NCBI GenBank assembly: GCA_029721515.1
Contig: CM056563.1
Location: forward strand, 24,447,954-24,511,953
Source of the DNA: Synanceia verrucosa
Taxonomy: Eukaryota; Chordata; Actinopteri; Perciformes; Synanceiidae
Direction of reading: 5' to 3'
DNA: 64,000 bases
In this document: positions 35,476 to 48,515 of the stretch, one piece after another
Numbering within the stretch: position 1 is the stretch's first letter
Layout of the letters: each line of letters begins with the position of its first letter
Notes under the pieces: model-generated
What the model saw: the letters and a program-made list of their open reading frames with translations, nothing else
Told to the model about the DNA's origin: nothing
Databases searched by the model: none
Made by a program: the position numbers and the translations under genes

Positions 35476-36766
35476 ATGTCGGATTTCGAGGAATTTGAGA
35501 AACAACTGAGCGAGAATCGGCAGGGTGAGTATGAAAGTATTAACGGTCAGTCCGAGCACAGCTCGAGCTTCAAGCTAGCATAGTGCGTAACATTAGCCCC
35601 CTGGTTATTTTATGAATGAACAAACCGACCTGAGAGCAACTTCAGCTCGTAGTTTCCACTCAACATGACTCAGCTAATTAATGTTAGCATAATTAACAGT
35701 TAGCCTAATGATGTCCTCCTCCAGCCGCTGCTGAACCTCACACACATCACTGATGATCTGGGTACCGCTGAGAGGACACTCAACTTACCTGCCCGTCTAC
35801 TAGACGCGAAACTCCATAAAAATATTTCACCTTTTAACATATTATCATCTCCTGCAAAGACCCATACAGATGGAAAATACTTAGTGTGCTTTTTTCTGAA
35901 TCTTTATGATGGACTTTTAATTTCGGCATCCATTATTGATCGTTACAACACGTGATTAATACAATAAATCACAATGCTTCACACTCATGAGAAAACTGAA
36001 ATGATTCATTGATTATATTATAAATATGATTGATAATATAACAACTATACATAGTACTTGGCTTAGAATGTGTATGTTCTTATATACTTTTTAATATATT
36101 TTTATATGTTTCATTTCTAGTCTATTTTCTAGTCAATTTTATTTTAATATTTTTTTTAATTGTGTGTGCAACCTCTTCTTGATTCTTGATCACTCAGTTT
36201 TTATAATTGGCAGCTACGAGATAATATTAGATTTAAAATAATATATTTTTTTTCCAAAGGAAAAAAGCCAAATATTACCGAGTTCCATTTTCTCCAATTT
36301 GATGATCTTGCTAATATTTGATTTATGTAATTGCGAAAAAAACCCCAAACATAAATACAGCTTTGAAAATTACTCACTGTAAACAATTAAAGAGGCTAAG
36401 AGTAAGACAAACTGATGATGGAAATACACTTGAACACAGTGAGGTGGAGAGGTTACAACACAGAATTAAATAGAAATAAAGTAAGAAAAAGAAATGTACC
36501 ACATCTCAAACTGGAGCTGCTGTCTGCATCAGGTCTACCTCTCATTGATCTGCTCAAAGGTCTTAAGTCATGTTCTACCTCATGTTCCCCTTTTTTGCCA
36601 AGAGGAACGGCCACGTTAAGCTGTCAGATTTCTCCACGAAATATGATGCAGTGGTCTGATCGGCTCCACAGAGGAGACTGGAGGGAATCAGAGTGTGTTA
36701 TTAAAGTAGAGTGGTCGTAGTTTATGTGCTGTTTTATTTTACCTTGCGTGATAATTCTTTAAAATA

Positions 36767-36807
<41 letters not shown>

Positions 36808-39800
36808 CTCAAGGTGAAATGGAATTAGATTTATCAGTTAAATATTTACTCAGTAATTATTTATTTACATAATAATCTTAATTGCTTGCTTGTGAATAAT
36901 ATGGGTAATGCCATATATTACATTTTTTTTTATTTAGATCAATCTGCAGATTATTTCTTATCAATATAAATAAACAAATAACTGATTAATCAAACAATAT
37001 TTTAAAAAAAATAAATAGAATTTTAACTTCTCTAATTCCAGCGTGTTTCTTTCCTCCTCTATGACAGTAAACTGCTGAGGACGGAAACATTTTTTTCAAC
37101 TATTTTCTGACATTTTTTGTAATGTATTTGATTGTTTAAAAAAATAATCAACAGATTAATCAACCATGAAAATAATCCTTCATTGCAGAGAACACATACT
37201 TTGTCCTACATCATCACTGCCAGCTAAAATGTACATAAAGTATCAAAGATTCTCATTTAAATAACTAAAATAATCTAAAATGTCTCCTTTCATTGTTTTT
37301 AATATGGAGCATCCAGATTTATGTTGTGTGTTGTTGAACCTGCGCGCAAGATGATAATAAGTACAGCTTTAAGGTTATTTTCCTGCAAACCAATCGATCG
37401 GTTGATCAATACATTGTTCCTGAAGTATTTAATGTACTAATTGTTGTTTGTTGCTGTGCAGAGAGAGAAAGAGAAAGACACAAAAAGAGGAGTCGCAGCG
37501 GATCGACCGGCCGAGGCGACAAGCATCGCAGCTGGAGCAAAGACCGAGGGAGTCGCAGCCGAGAGAAGAGGAGCCGGAGCCGAGACCGGAAGAGCCGGGA
37601 CCGCCGGAGCTCCTCCAGAGACCACAAGAAGCACAGGTCAGCGCTGCAGGCTTTTATTCTGAAAATACACCGTCAGCTGACTGAACTCCAAAATAAGATT
37701 ATTTATAATCCACTACTTTTATCTGATAGCAGGATAAACTGTTAGTTAATTGGCAACTATTTTGATAATTATTCGTCATTTCTCTTAATACGGACATAAT
37801 TAATGTCCTACTTTTATTTCTTTCTTTTTAATTTTTTTATTTACTTTAATACCATTGAGGTTTGGATTCAACAGACATTGTGAAGGAGTCACTTTGGGCC
37901 ACTGTGACAAACGTTTGTCACTATTGTCACGAACCAAACCAAACAAGCGATCGAAAGTGATCGAAAATCAAAATCAAAAATAATCAGCAGATGAATCCAG
38001 AAGGAAAATAATCATGAGTTCAGTACTTATGTGTATTGCTGATTATATTTTTACTTCAGTAACATTTTCATTTCACGACTTTACTTGTGATTGAGTACTT
38101 TTGTGTGGTATTAGTGGTGTTTTTTGTCTTAACTGTATGATAATTTGTGCATTAATAATGTAACTGTGCAGTACTCTGGCATTAATGCTGTATTTCAAGA
38201 AATAGTCTCATTTAATTCTTAATTATATTAATTATGCTCTTCCTGTATTCATGTTGATGCACATATTTGTAGATATTTCTTATATTATTTGTTATATACA
38301 CAGCATTATGTACATGATTTTCATTTTAAATACTCTTTTATTTCTATTTTTCTTATATTTCTTTATGTACAATAACAATTTTAAAGCCCACTTTCCCCCA
38401 TTTTTCTGATTCTCATCCTCATGCTTTCACTTTGCAAAAGGTTCTAAATACTTATTCCGATACCATTTTAATTTGGAAAAAACATGAACATTTTTCTCTC
38501 TTTTATATCGGTGTTTGGTCTCTACCAACTGATGAACACTCAACTTGAGCTTTTATTTTGTGTTTTCTCTGGTTCCAGCCACTCTCCGAGGCGAACGAGG
38601 AAGAAAAGAACCTGCAAATATTGGGATGTGCCTCCTCCCGGCTTTGAACACATCACACCGATGCAATACAAAGCTATGCAAGGTGCTTTTCATGTACTCT
38701 TTCTGCTGAAGAGCTGTCTCCAAAAGGGGTTAAAATTCAGCTAAAACACCCAAATTCATGCTCGTTCGTGGAGCCATAACTCAGTCATGTCTGAATAAAC
38801 GGACACAATACACGTTTTTGGTTCAGTGCGAGTTTAAGATGACATCTTAGGGAAAAGAAACTGAAGAACATGCCTGAGAATTATTCAGTTTTCATGTTTT
38901 CCAGTGATAGTTGTCTGTGCATCCATGGGTTCACTGCAAACAGCTCATTCTCCATGTTTTTAATGTTTCCTCAGTGGTTTCAAGCCATTGTGGACAGGTT
39001 AGGGATAACGTACAGTGAGCAAGTTGTTGAAAAATGAAAGACGGCAATTTTTGACACAAAAATGGTCCAAAATCTGAACTGTATGCATCCCAATTTATTG
39101 TTGTGAAAAATTAAATATAAAGAATAAAATAAAGAATAACCAGACATGGATGGATGGATGTGTGGATGAATGATGGATGCATGGATGGATGGATGGTTGA
39201 ATGGATGGTTGGATGGATGAATGATGGATGGATGGGTACATGGATGGATGTATGATGGATGGATGGATGCGTGGATGGATGGATGTATGATGGATGGATG
39301 GATGGATGAATGGATGGTTGGATGGATGAATGATGGATGGATGGATGGATGCATAGATAGATGAAGGATGCATGGATGGATGGATGATGGATGGATGAAT
39401 GGATGCATGGATAGATGAAGGATGCATGGATGGATGGATGATGGATGGATGCATGGATAGATGAAGGATGCATGGATGGATGGATTATGCGTGGATGCAT
39501 GGATGATGGATGGATAGATGCATGGATGGGTGGGTGGATGGATGGATGGATGGATAGATGGGTGGATGGATGGAGGGATGATGGATGGATCAATGGATGC
39601 ATAGATAGATGAAGGATGCATGGATGGATGGATTATGCTTGGATGGATGGATAGATGCGTGGATGGATGGATAGATGCGTGGATTGATGGATGATGGATG
39701 GGTGGATGCGTGGATAGATGGAGAAGGATGGTGGATGGATGCTTAATTAACCATGAGTAAAATCACAGATTTTAGCATTTAAAGGGAGCCCAACAACTAT

Positions 39801-42800
39801 TTTAAATGAATTCTGGCTTCATATGAATCATTCAGAAATGAGTGTTTGCTGTTCCCCCCCTGACAGAATGATATGATTATTAATAATAACTACAGAATAG
39901 TTCCTCACCTTGCTCTCTCTCTCCCAGCGGCCGGCCAGATACCAACGATAGCTCTGCTGGCGACGTCCACCTCCACCGGCGTGGCTGCAGCACCGACACA
40001 AGTGCCCATCGTCGGCAGTCAGATGACCAGACAAGCCAGGCGCCTCTACGTTGGAAATATTCCCTTCGGAGTGACCGAGGTGAAGCCTCCTCTCTTTTCT
40101 CTGAATTCCTGTTTGTTCCGTGATGCTTAAACCAAACGCTGATTAGTTGCTTGTTGTTTCCAGCTGCTGTTTGTTGTCTTCCCCCTCAGGAGTCCATGGC
40201 AGAGTTCTTCAACGCTCAGATGAGGCTGGCCGGACTTTCACAAGCCCCGAGCAACCCGGTGCTCGCCGTGCAGATTAACCAGGATAAAAACTTTGCTTTT
40301 CTAGAGGTATGTATTAGCAGCAATAATAGGACTGTAAAATGCAATGATAAAGTCTAGATTTAAGGGAATAGTTTAGGGTAAATGTGTCTTCAGACAGTAG
40401 CTAGTAAGCTTAGCGTGAAGACTGGAACCAGCTAGCCTGGCAGCAGCTCTAGAGGTCACTAATTAACATATTTAATCTTTATAAAAGAAGTACAGGAAGA
40501 CATTGTGCTGAGTTTACGAGGATTTTATTTCATTTTATTCACTATTTGATTTCACAGACGTGACACACAACCACACTTTTTCCTTTCTACACCCTTTTCT
40601 TGTTTTTAGTAAAATCTGAAAAGCAGATAATATTAAATTTATTACAAAGCACAGAGCAACAGGAGGACAGTATAAAATTATTACTATTATTATATTATTA
40701 CTATCACTGTTAAACAGCAAAACATATAGATGTCACAGTATTTTTATAATGCCTTTATTTTGCACAAAACACAGAATGTGTTATACATACAACTTATATG
40801 TTTTTCTTCATTTCTTTATTTTTATTTCAGTTTATTTCCAGCAGTAATTAAGATTTGCTTTCTTATTGTTCATATTTTGCATATTATTGTGATATTTTTC
40901 ACTTTATTTTCAATCGTCTTTTTCAGATTTCTTTAATAATGATGTTTATTTGTAATAATTATTATTATTATTATGGTTTTTGTCAAAAAAGTTTAAGAAA
41001 AAAAACACAAGAAATGTAATCAGTAAACAACTGAGCAGAGATGATAAACAACAGTAACAATTTTTAACAATAATTTAAAAAAATGATAAATCCAGAGCAT
41101 TTATGCGTTATCCAGAAATATGATCCATATTCATGTTTTTTTTCTCCTTTTATCATCACATAGTTTCATAATGATATTTTAAATAAAACTGATTCAGACG
41201 TCTTAAAATGAATTTCCTTTCCAGTTTCGTTCTGTCGACGAGACGACGCAGGCGATGGCCTTCGATGGAATCATTTTTCAGGGTCAATCTCTGAAGATTC
41301 GACGACCTCATGACTATCGGCCTTTACCTGGTATCTCGGAGCAACCGGCCTTCCACGTCCCAGGTTTGTGACTGGGTAACATTAAGGGGATACTTTGCAT
41401 GTTTCTCAGCTTTGAAGCCACCAGACTCCATTGATAAAATCAATCGTTTTACCTCATAGAACACTGGAGTCACTGGTCTACCGCTGCCTCATCTGTGACA
41501 TCGTTTGTGTTATTGTGTCGACTTTGGTGTTTTTTTACCGTTTAGTTTAGATCCACCAAACTCACACAATAACACAAACAAACTCACTGAAGCGGCGGTA
41601 GACCGGCAACTCCTGTCTACTGAGAGGTAAAAATTCCTGATTACCTCCACCAAGGAGGTTATGTTTTTTGGTAGTGCCGTTGAATCTGATCCGATCTCCA
41701 CCAAAAGTTAATCAGTTTTAAGTTAGGCCACTTCTGACCAACCCTGAACATTTTGTCCAAAACGGTCCATAACTTTTTGAGTTATTTTGCAAACCAACAA
41801 ACCAGCAAATAAACGAACAAGCCCCGGTGAAAACATAACCTCCTTGGCGACGGGGTAACTTTTTTTTTTGAACTTCTGATGAGAATATAAGTAATGCAAA
41901 GAAATCTGTCTGACAGCAAGCTAAGTCAAAGAAAATAGTCTAAATATATTCATTTATTGATGATATATTCTCTTATATGACCTAATAAAGGTTTTCTTTG
42001 CTTGTTGTTTTGTTCTCTGCAGGCGTCGTTTCCACAGTCGTTCCTGATTCCCCCCACAAACTGTTTATCGGAGGCCTGCCGAACTACCTGAACGATGATC
42101 AGGTATTTAACTGAAAACTGACAGAACAGGTGCACTCATGTTTCCTCATTTTTCCTCTCACTTGTTCAGGTTTTTTTTGTCACACTTTAATGAACAAACT
42201 TTGTTTTATATTTCAATATGACATGAAAAAGTAGCCTGAATGTTTATCAGAGCCAGAAACAAAATGAGACCCCAGAGAATAAATACAAAAAAATAACAAT
42301 TTAACACTAAAACAATATAGGGAAACTTTAACATGGTTCTTATTTAATGACTTGCATTTCCGAATATATGTTTTAATGGACAATATCTACAGATAATTAG
42401 TTTTTTTTGTAACATTTTTACTAAAACTAATCATTCCATGTCATTAATCATATATAAATGTAACTAGAAGCCTTTTTGTAAACTAAACTGCTAAAAGATT
42501 TCTCATGTGAAGCGTACTGATTAAAGAACGGTAAGCAAAGTCCAGTATATTTACACAGGCGGCTGATGAGCTGTATTCATTTCTGTGTGGTATTTAGGCC
42601 TGAACGTTGCTCCAGATTCATTCGAGCAAATATTCTCAAAGAAAATGTCCTCCTTAAGAAAACAAGGTACTTTATTTCATACATCCTGTAGTTCAGTCCG
42701 TGCATGATTACCTGATTAAATGATGAGTAAACCGGCAGAAACAGTAATAGACACCATTTTAATTGATCATGGCGCTGAATAAAGTAAATTAAATTCTAAA

Positions 42801-45800
42801 TAATATGTCATGTTTTATCATCTTTGCCGGGAGGAAATTTATGTTTAAATATTTTTCACAATTTTCTGATATTTTGTCAGTGACCAAATGATTAATCGAT
42901 TGATTTGGAAATAGAAAAATCAACAATAAAAAGATTTCGGCCCTGATTGATTAATCATATTAAACAAATACCAAATATTTTTGGTTCTAGCTTCTCAGAC
43001 ATGATATTTTGTTTTGTTTGCTTTCTATTGTTTTACTTTCTTGTTAATTGAGTATCTTTGGATTTTGGACCAAACAAAATTTCTTGCAACGTACATTTTT
43101 AGAATATTTTTATTTAATGTTGTTATTTATTTTATTCTACAGACTGAAGCTTTATCAGACACATATGTGCAAGCCATCTCTGAGGAACTAGAAATAAAAA
43201 CAAAGAAAACAACCAGGCATAAAATACAAAAAATAAAGGTTACAGTGGAAGAAAGATGTTATGGGTAAAATCAGGCAGGTTGGAAGTTAATTGAGAACAC
43301 CCAAAAAAATTTTTGAACATGAGAAATCAATCTTAGCTAAAAGTGCAAACATACAGGTGGACTTTTCCTCTGAGAATATAACAGTTGTATTAATCAGGCT
43401 TCATTCGTAATTGAGTGAAATACTTTGAAGGACTAAACAGTTTTCACGGCTCCATCTTTGCTCTCAGGTGAGCAGATGATGTAAACGTTTCTGTGTAGCT
43501 GATATATACGACAGCATCTCAGGGCCATCGTAGGTTAAGAAAAGTTGTGATTACAGAGCAGAGGAGGGGGGTGATATTCAGAGAGAAAACTGGGATATTC
43601 TCTAAAATTAAAGTGGTACATGGATGAGAAAAAAATCCCACAAATTTACAAGGAAAATCATGAAAATTTGAGAGATTAAAGTCATACATTCACCGGAAAA
43701 AAAATCGGAAATATATTTTTGCGTCAAGGAGCCACTTTGCTTCATTTTTGGAGGGTTGGCTCGAACTCATCACACCACCGACCTAAACGCTTCAGTAAAA
43801 GAGAGCGTAAAACAGAGGATGATTTAAGGTGAGTCTACCTGCTGATTGACAGGTCGTTACTATGGCAACCTCCAGTCCTCTGTTTTTCAATCCATCGTTC
43901 ATAAGTATATGGTGACTTAAAAATATCTTATTCAAAATCTTCACGTTCAGTTGAACTCATCTTCATCCTCTCACATCACTTCTGGTTGCAAAAAGAAACC
44001 AAGATGGCGGCTGTAGTCCATTATTTATATCTGTGGTGTGATGAGGTTTATCCAACCTTGCAAAGTGAACCAATGTGGTTGTTTTTTTGTTTTCTCATAA
44101 ATTTACAACTTCAATCTTGATTGATTGATTGATTGATAATCTCGTTAATTTTTTTGAGGAATATTGCACCCCTCCTCCAGCTCTAATCATTATTTTTTTT
44201 TTTTCACCTACAGCGGCCCTGGTACTCTTGTCGTGGATGTTTATTATTCACTGGTTTATTAATACTATTATTATTTTTTTAATACTTGCAGTCACTTGCC
44301 ACTGCGTTGATACTCACAGCTCTTTCATTTTTGTTCCCCCACTTTGTCCCCAGCTAGGGGCCTCTAAGATCGTTAAGTCTGCGCTCATAATTTGTTCAGT
44401 AGTTCTCATCTACTGCTGCCATGCCAACATGTAACACAAGGCAAGTAAGACATTCTGGTCCTCACATGGATTCACTCCCAGCCAGCAGGCTTCCTTACCG
44501 GCTGCTTCCTGTCTCCCATCATGCTTTTGGAGCGCGTTTAGGACCCGGGGATTTTAGGGGTTAAGGCCTGATCATTAAGACTTTGTTGTTGTTGTTGTTG
44601 TTGTTGTCATCGTTGATGGTGGTGGTGGTGTTTTTTAGGGGGGGTGGGGTTCAGTTTTTAAATATAAAGGTAAGAAAACACCCGTAGATGGCAAAATAAA
44701 ATCTATACAAAGGTGATTATTTTTTATTTTCTGCTCAGCTTGTAAAAAAAACCCTTCCAATGTTAAATATAAGATTATTATTATTAATTATATGTATTAT
44801 ATTTGTATTTTAGGGCTTAGTATGTTCACATGATCAGTCAGCGTTAAAGCGCTAATTTGCACATTTGCCTGAAATGCGTTTCCAGAGACGTGCTGGCAGG
44901 TCATGAAGCAGAACTCCATTCAAAAAATCAGGGAAACTAACAACACAGTCATAACTAACGATCAAACATGCTGATAAAATTAGATTAATCATCTTTTCTG
45001 GATCTGTCCAAGCTTCTCCTGTAATTCAGCAAACAGATAATCCACCAAAGCATTAATTTGTAGCATAAAATGGACAAAAAGGAAAAGCAGAAAAATAAAC
45101 ACAGAGCTCATTAGAGCTAATCTGGTGTTGCTCTGATTTAGCTGATTAGCGCTGTCAAAATTAGCACGTCTCTGGCAGCGCATTTCAGGCAGTTTGTTCA
45201 AGTAGAGTTGCTGTCGTGCAAATTAGCGTTAACTTTGACAGCCCTAATATATGTATATATGTTTGTCTCAGAGAGTCTCCAGCATCATCTCAGAGCTTTA
45301 ATTGGGACTACGCTTCACCTTTTTGAACAGGATGTTTTTCTGCACCGCTCTTCCTTCTTTCTTCCTTTTATAACACAAACAACCAAAAGCAATTTCAGTT
45401 TCACTGTGTACATTTTGTTTCCAGTGTCATTAAATAGTGATGTGATGATTTTAGGTTTCACTCTGTAGGTTTCTGTAGGATCACCGGTCTCATATCTGCT
45501 CGTCTGACTCTTCTCTCCTTCCAGGTGAAGGAGCTCTTGACGTCGTTCGGGCCTCTCAAAGCGTTCAATCTTGTGAAAGACAGTGCCACGTCGCTGTCGA
45601 AAGGTTACGCCTTTTGTGAATACGTAGACATCAGCGCCACCGATCAGGTAACGATGTGATCAGGTTATTAGCTATTATTGTTATTGGTGTGATGTGTTAC
45701 TTTGAGGTGTGTCTTCTCTGGCAGGCGGTTGCTGGGCTCAATGGGATGCAGCTGGGCGACAAAAAGCTGATAGTCCAAAGGGCGAGTGTGGGAGCTAAAA

Positions 45801-46609
45801 ACGCCAATCCTGTGAGTCCTTTTACCTTTTTACCTTCTGAAATATCAAAAACTACAACAGGAAATAATAGAAATTTCTAAACATTGAAATACATTTGATG
45901 TATATTTCAAGGCCTTTTAGTGTAAAAGTGTAAGGAAATCAGAAGCTCCAACAGTGGGAGTTTGTAGTCTAAGCTGACGTGTACGACTGCTCCTCCACCC
46001 CCAGACCTCCATCATAGAGACCCCGGTGACGCTGCAGGTCCCTGGGCTCCAGAGGCTGCAGAACTCCGGCTTACCTACAGAGGTGCTGTGCCTTCTCAAC
46101 ATGGTGATGCCCGAGGAGCTGGTGGACGACGAGGACTACGAGGAGATCCTGGAGGACATCCGTGAGGAGTGCTGCAAGTACGGCAGCGTGCGCTCCATCG
46201 AGATCCCCCGACCCGTCGACGGCGTGGAGGTTCCCGGCTGTGGAAAGGTATGAGTTCAGACGTCATTCAATACCTCCACAAAACACAGATTATTAGAGCA
46301 ACAAATCACTCCAAAGTAAAAGTCCTTAATGTAATAAAAGGAGGACAGACACCAGATAATTTCAAAGTAAAGCTCCTTATTGTAATAAAAGGAAGAGAGA
46401 CACCAGATAATTTCAAAGTAAAGCTCGTTATTGTAATAAAAGGAGGACAGACATCAGATCTCTCTTTTCTGCTCTTTAACGTTGCAAAGTTGACAGGAAG
46501 TAGTGAACGTCAGTCCAAACAGCCCTTCACAGTAAAAGACTTCTCACTTCTTTACCATCTTATTCTGGTTCAAGTAATGTTCATATCTATATATGTGTGT
46601 ATACATAAA

Positions 46610-46646
<37 letters not shown>

Positions 46647-47021
46647 TTTTCAAGGAACAATACAAAACAACAAATGAGACTTTATACTGCATGAGTTGAT
46701 TGAGAGTTTCTTCAAGAATTCAAGGTAAAGTGGTGAATAGCTGATATACAGATGGTCATTCTGTGGTTATTCATTTAATACCACACATCGTGTTGAATTT
46801 TCTCCACATGTAATGAAGCTACAAACACCTGAGTTCCTCCTCTCACCTTCCCACTATTCAGAACCTGACTGACTGTTTTTCCTCTCCAGATCTTCGTGGA
46901 GTACGTTTCCGCCGCTGACTGTCAGAAAGCCATGCAAGCCCTCACCGGCCGCAAGTTCGCCAACAGAGTGGTGGTCACCAAATACTACGATCCAGACATG
47001 TACCACAGACATGAGTTTTGA
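35476..47021 (+). CDS. u2af2: U2AF 65-kDa subunit (splicing factor U2AF2), complete
   Basis: U2AF2 binds the polypyrimidine tract of 3' splice sites, pairs with U2AF1 and recruits U2 snRNP through SF3B1/SF1 contacts in the nucleus. Exons are 35476-35524, 37462-37636, 38579-38682, 39928-40079, 40190-40306, 41225-41363, 42023-42102, 45525-45647, 45725-45811, 46005-46247 and 46890-47021, all in phase, giving 466 residues (human 471-475). An RS region covers about 17-83. The U2AF1-binding ULM is KYWDVPPPGFEHITPMQYKA. RRM1 (148-228) has LYVGNI and NFAFLEF. RRM2 (258-336) has LFIGGL and GYAFCEY. The C-terminal UHM (about 366-466) has the RKF form of its R-x-F motif and ends YYDPDMYHRHEF. The gene is intact. 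Teleosts have two copies (a and b) and I cannot assign which. Human U2AF2 is on chromosome 19, so this linkage is not the mammalian one. Confidence 0.97.
36766..36807. repeat. (TG)n(TA)n microsatellite, u2af2 intron 1
   Basis: About 25 bp of TG followed by about 17 bp of TA. Compound dinucleotide repeats of this type are common in fish introns. Confidence 0.9.
39146..39745. repeat. (GGAT)n satellite in u2af2 intron 3
   Basis: A 600-bp array of GGAT/GATG units with interspersed atgaaggatgcatggatgga and agatagatg variants. It gives stop-free minus-strand frames rich in H/P/S/I, which are not genes. A higher-order unit of about 50 bp (gcatggatagatgaaggatg plus GGAT units) is repeated at least three times around 39350-39480. 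Confidence 0.95.
40375..40460 (+). repeat. TTAGC-type interspersed repeat copy, u2af2 intron 5
   Basis: gtgtcttcagacagtagcta, taagcttagcgtgaagactg and accagctagcctggcagcag match the family at 3535-3665 and 32385-32470. Confidence 0.5.
41640..41872. mobile_element. MITE with terminal inverted repeats, u2af2 intron 6
   Basis: The ends are inverted copies: ttacctccaccaaggaggtt/atg at the left and cataacctccttggcgacgg/ggtaac at the right. The interior (taagttaggccacttctgac, ggtccataactttttgagtt) matches the elements at 3131-3397 and 5640-5830. Length is about 230 bp, with no coding. This is the best-preserved simple form of the family here. Confidence 0.75.
44583..44608. repeat. (GTT)n microsatellite, u2af2 intron 7
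   Basis: About eight GTT units at 44583-44608, followed by a (GGT)n patch and a G-rich run at 44638-44650. Confidence 0.85.
44812..45248 (-). mobile_element. hAT-like non-autonomous element copy B, u2af2 intron 7
   Basis: TAGGGCT at the left and AGCCCTA at the right form short inverted ends, and gctaatttgcac near the left is mirrored by gtgcaaattagc near the right. The interior is the reverse complement of the family at 29690-30050 and 59985-60252. There is no transposase. The 70-codon minus frame inside is not a gene. Confidence 0.65.
46312..46460 (+). repeat. 51-bp tandem repeat, 2.9 copies, u2af2 intron 10
   Basis: Units start at 46312, 46363 and 46414 with caaagtaaa(a)gt/ctcctta, and include gtaataaaaggaggacagac and accagataattt. 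Units 1 and 2 are full and the third is cut after acatcag. Because 51 is a multiple of three the array is open in frame with exon 10's read-through, but it is intronic. A GT-rich microsatellite follows at about 46610-46645. Confidence 0.9.
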
Positions 47022-48515
47022 AAAGCACAGACGAGTCCTGGCTTCCTGTTTGTGAGTTTGCTTTACTCCTCCGAACGCCGGGAACCAAGAAAGGACTCGT
47101 TTTGTTACGTCTTCTACTTAAACTGGACTGCAGTGTGAATATCTAACTCCCAGCTTCAGCTTTAACAGCCACACAGTGAACTCATTCTGAAAAATACTGT
47201 AGTATCCATGACATTTGTAGTAGAATGAATGTGACGTGTATCTTGCCTAAACTAATACTGCCTGACTATGCCAGAGTAGCTGTCTTCTTGAGTATGCACT
47301 ACATGAGAAAAGAAAACAGTCAAATGTTTAGATTCCCCTCCTGAGCACAAACATTCATTTCCTGTTTTATATATTTGAGAAGCCATCTTAGATATTTGTC
47401 GATGGGCTATGAGAAAAAGTTTTTATTTATCTATTTATTTTCCAAAGTGTTTTCTTCTATACGCCACATATTAGTGTTCCTCAGATATATATACGATGCT
47501 ATTACCTGCACTGCTTTCTTTGACCAAATGCTGACTTTTTCGTTGTCAAAGCGGCCTCAAATATATTTTGTTTTAGGTAGGAAACATTAAATTAGTAATA
47601 CTGAAGACACATAATCAACCCTGTGAAGAAACAGCCCAGAGATCCCAAATCCTGCAATTACAGCTTATCGCCGTAGGTGACGCCAAAGACAACAAATAAA
47701 TGAGAAGCTGCTTTTTGTCTTCCTGTCTGAACTTAAAAAACACTTAAGATTTCAATGTTAAACCAACAGTAACTAAAGGGGCGCAATTTGTTGTCAACAT
47801 TAGAAAAAATAAAAATCTAATCTGTCTTCATGGTCTCGTTTAGTTAAATAAATCAGACATGCACATGATAAGAAATGCACTTTTAAGTTTTGCAGTTAGC
47901 AAACTGAATTTATTTTTTTAAAGCTTTATTCTTTGTGTAAGTTAAAGAAAATGTGTTCATTGAAAAGCATTCATTTATTATGAACGGCACAAATATCCAA
48001 ACTAATCTGTCCAACATTGGGATGTGAGGAAACATACAGCAAAGAATAATAATGTTGTATTTCAAGTTGTATGATAGTGGAACGTATTAACTGATAATAA
48101 GCAGCCACTGTATTTTATACATTTTTGGATGGCCGAAACATTTAAAAACATTTCAGTTTGTACAAACCCTGCCACTGCCATTGCCTTGAATAAATGCTTG
48201 CATCCATTGCATCTGTGGGTCCTAAATCTTTTTTTCTGTAACATGTAGATATTTATTATATTTATTTTACAAAAAAATTTTAAGTGGTTAGTTTTATGTT
48301 GATGTGAGTAGAAAGATGAACGTTCATCTCCCTCCAGTGGACTCACTGAGAAAAGAACATATTCAACCTCTTTAACCTCTTTTATCTATATTTAGCACTC
48401 AGTATGATCCACATTTTTGTCATATTATTAATGTTATGTGACAAATACAGTAACATCAGTAATTGTAATAATCATGTATTATTTAATGCAATGTTTGCAA
48501 ATTTTGGAAAATAAA
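47022..48515 (+). other. u2af2: u2af2 3' UTR with alternative poly(A) signals
   Basis: AATAAA occurs at 47695-47700 and again at 48510-48515. These would give 3' UTRs of about 0.7 and 1.5 kb. No further coding was found. Which signal is used cannot be decided from sequence. Confidence 0.5.

Noticed and set aside
38980..39621. Minus-strand His/Pro/Ser/Ile-rich frames of up to 213 codons
   Set aside because: Translation of the GGAT array within u2af2 intron 3, antisense to the gene.
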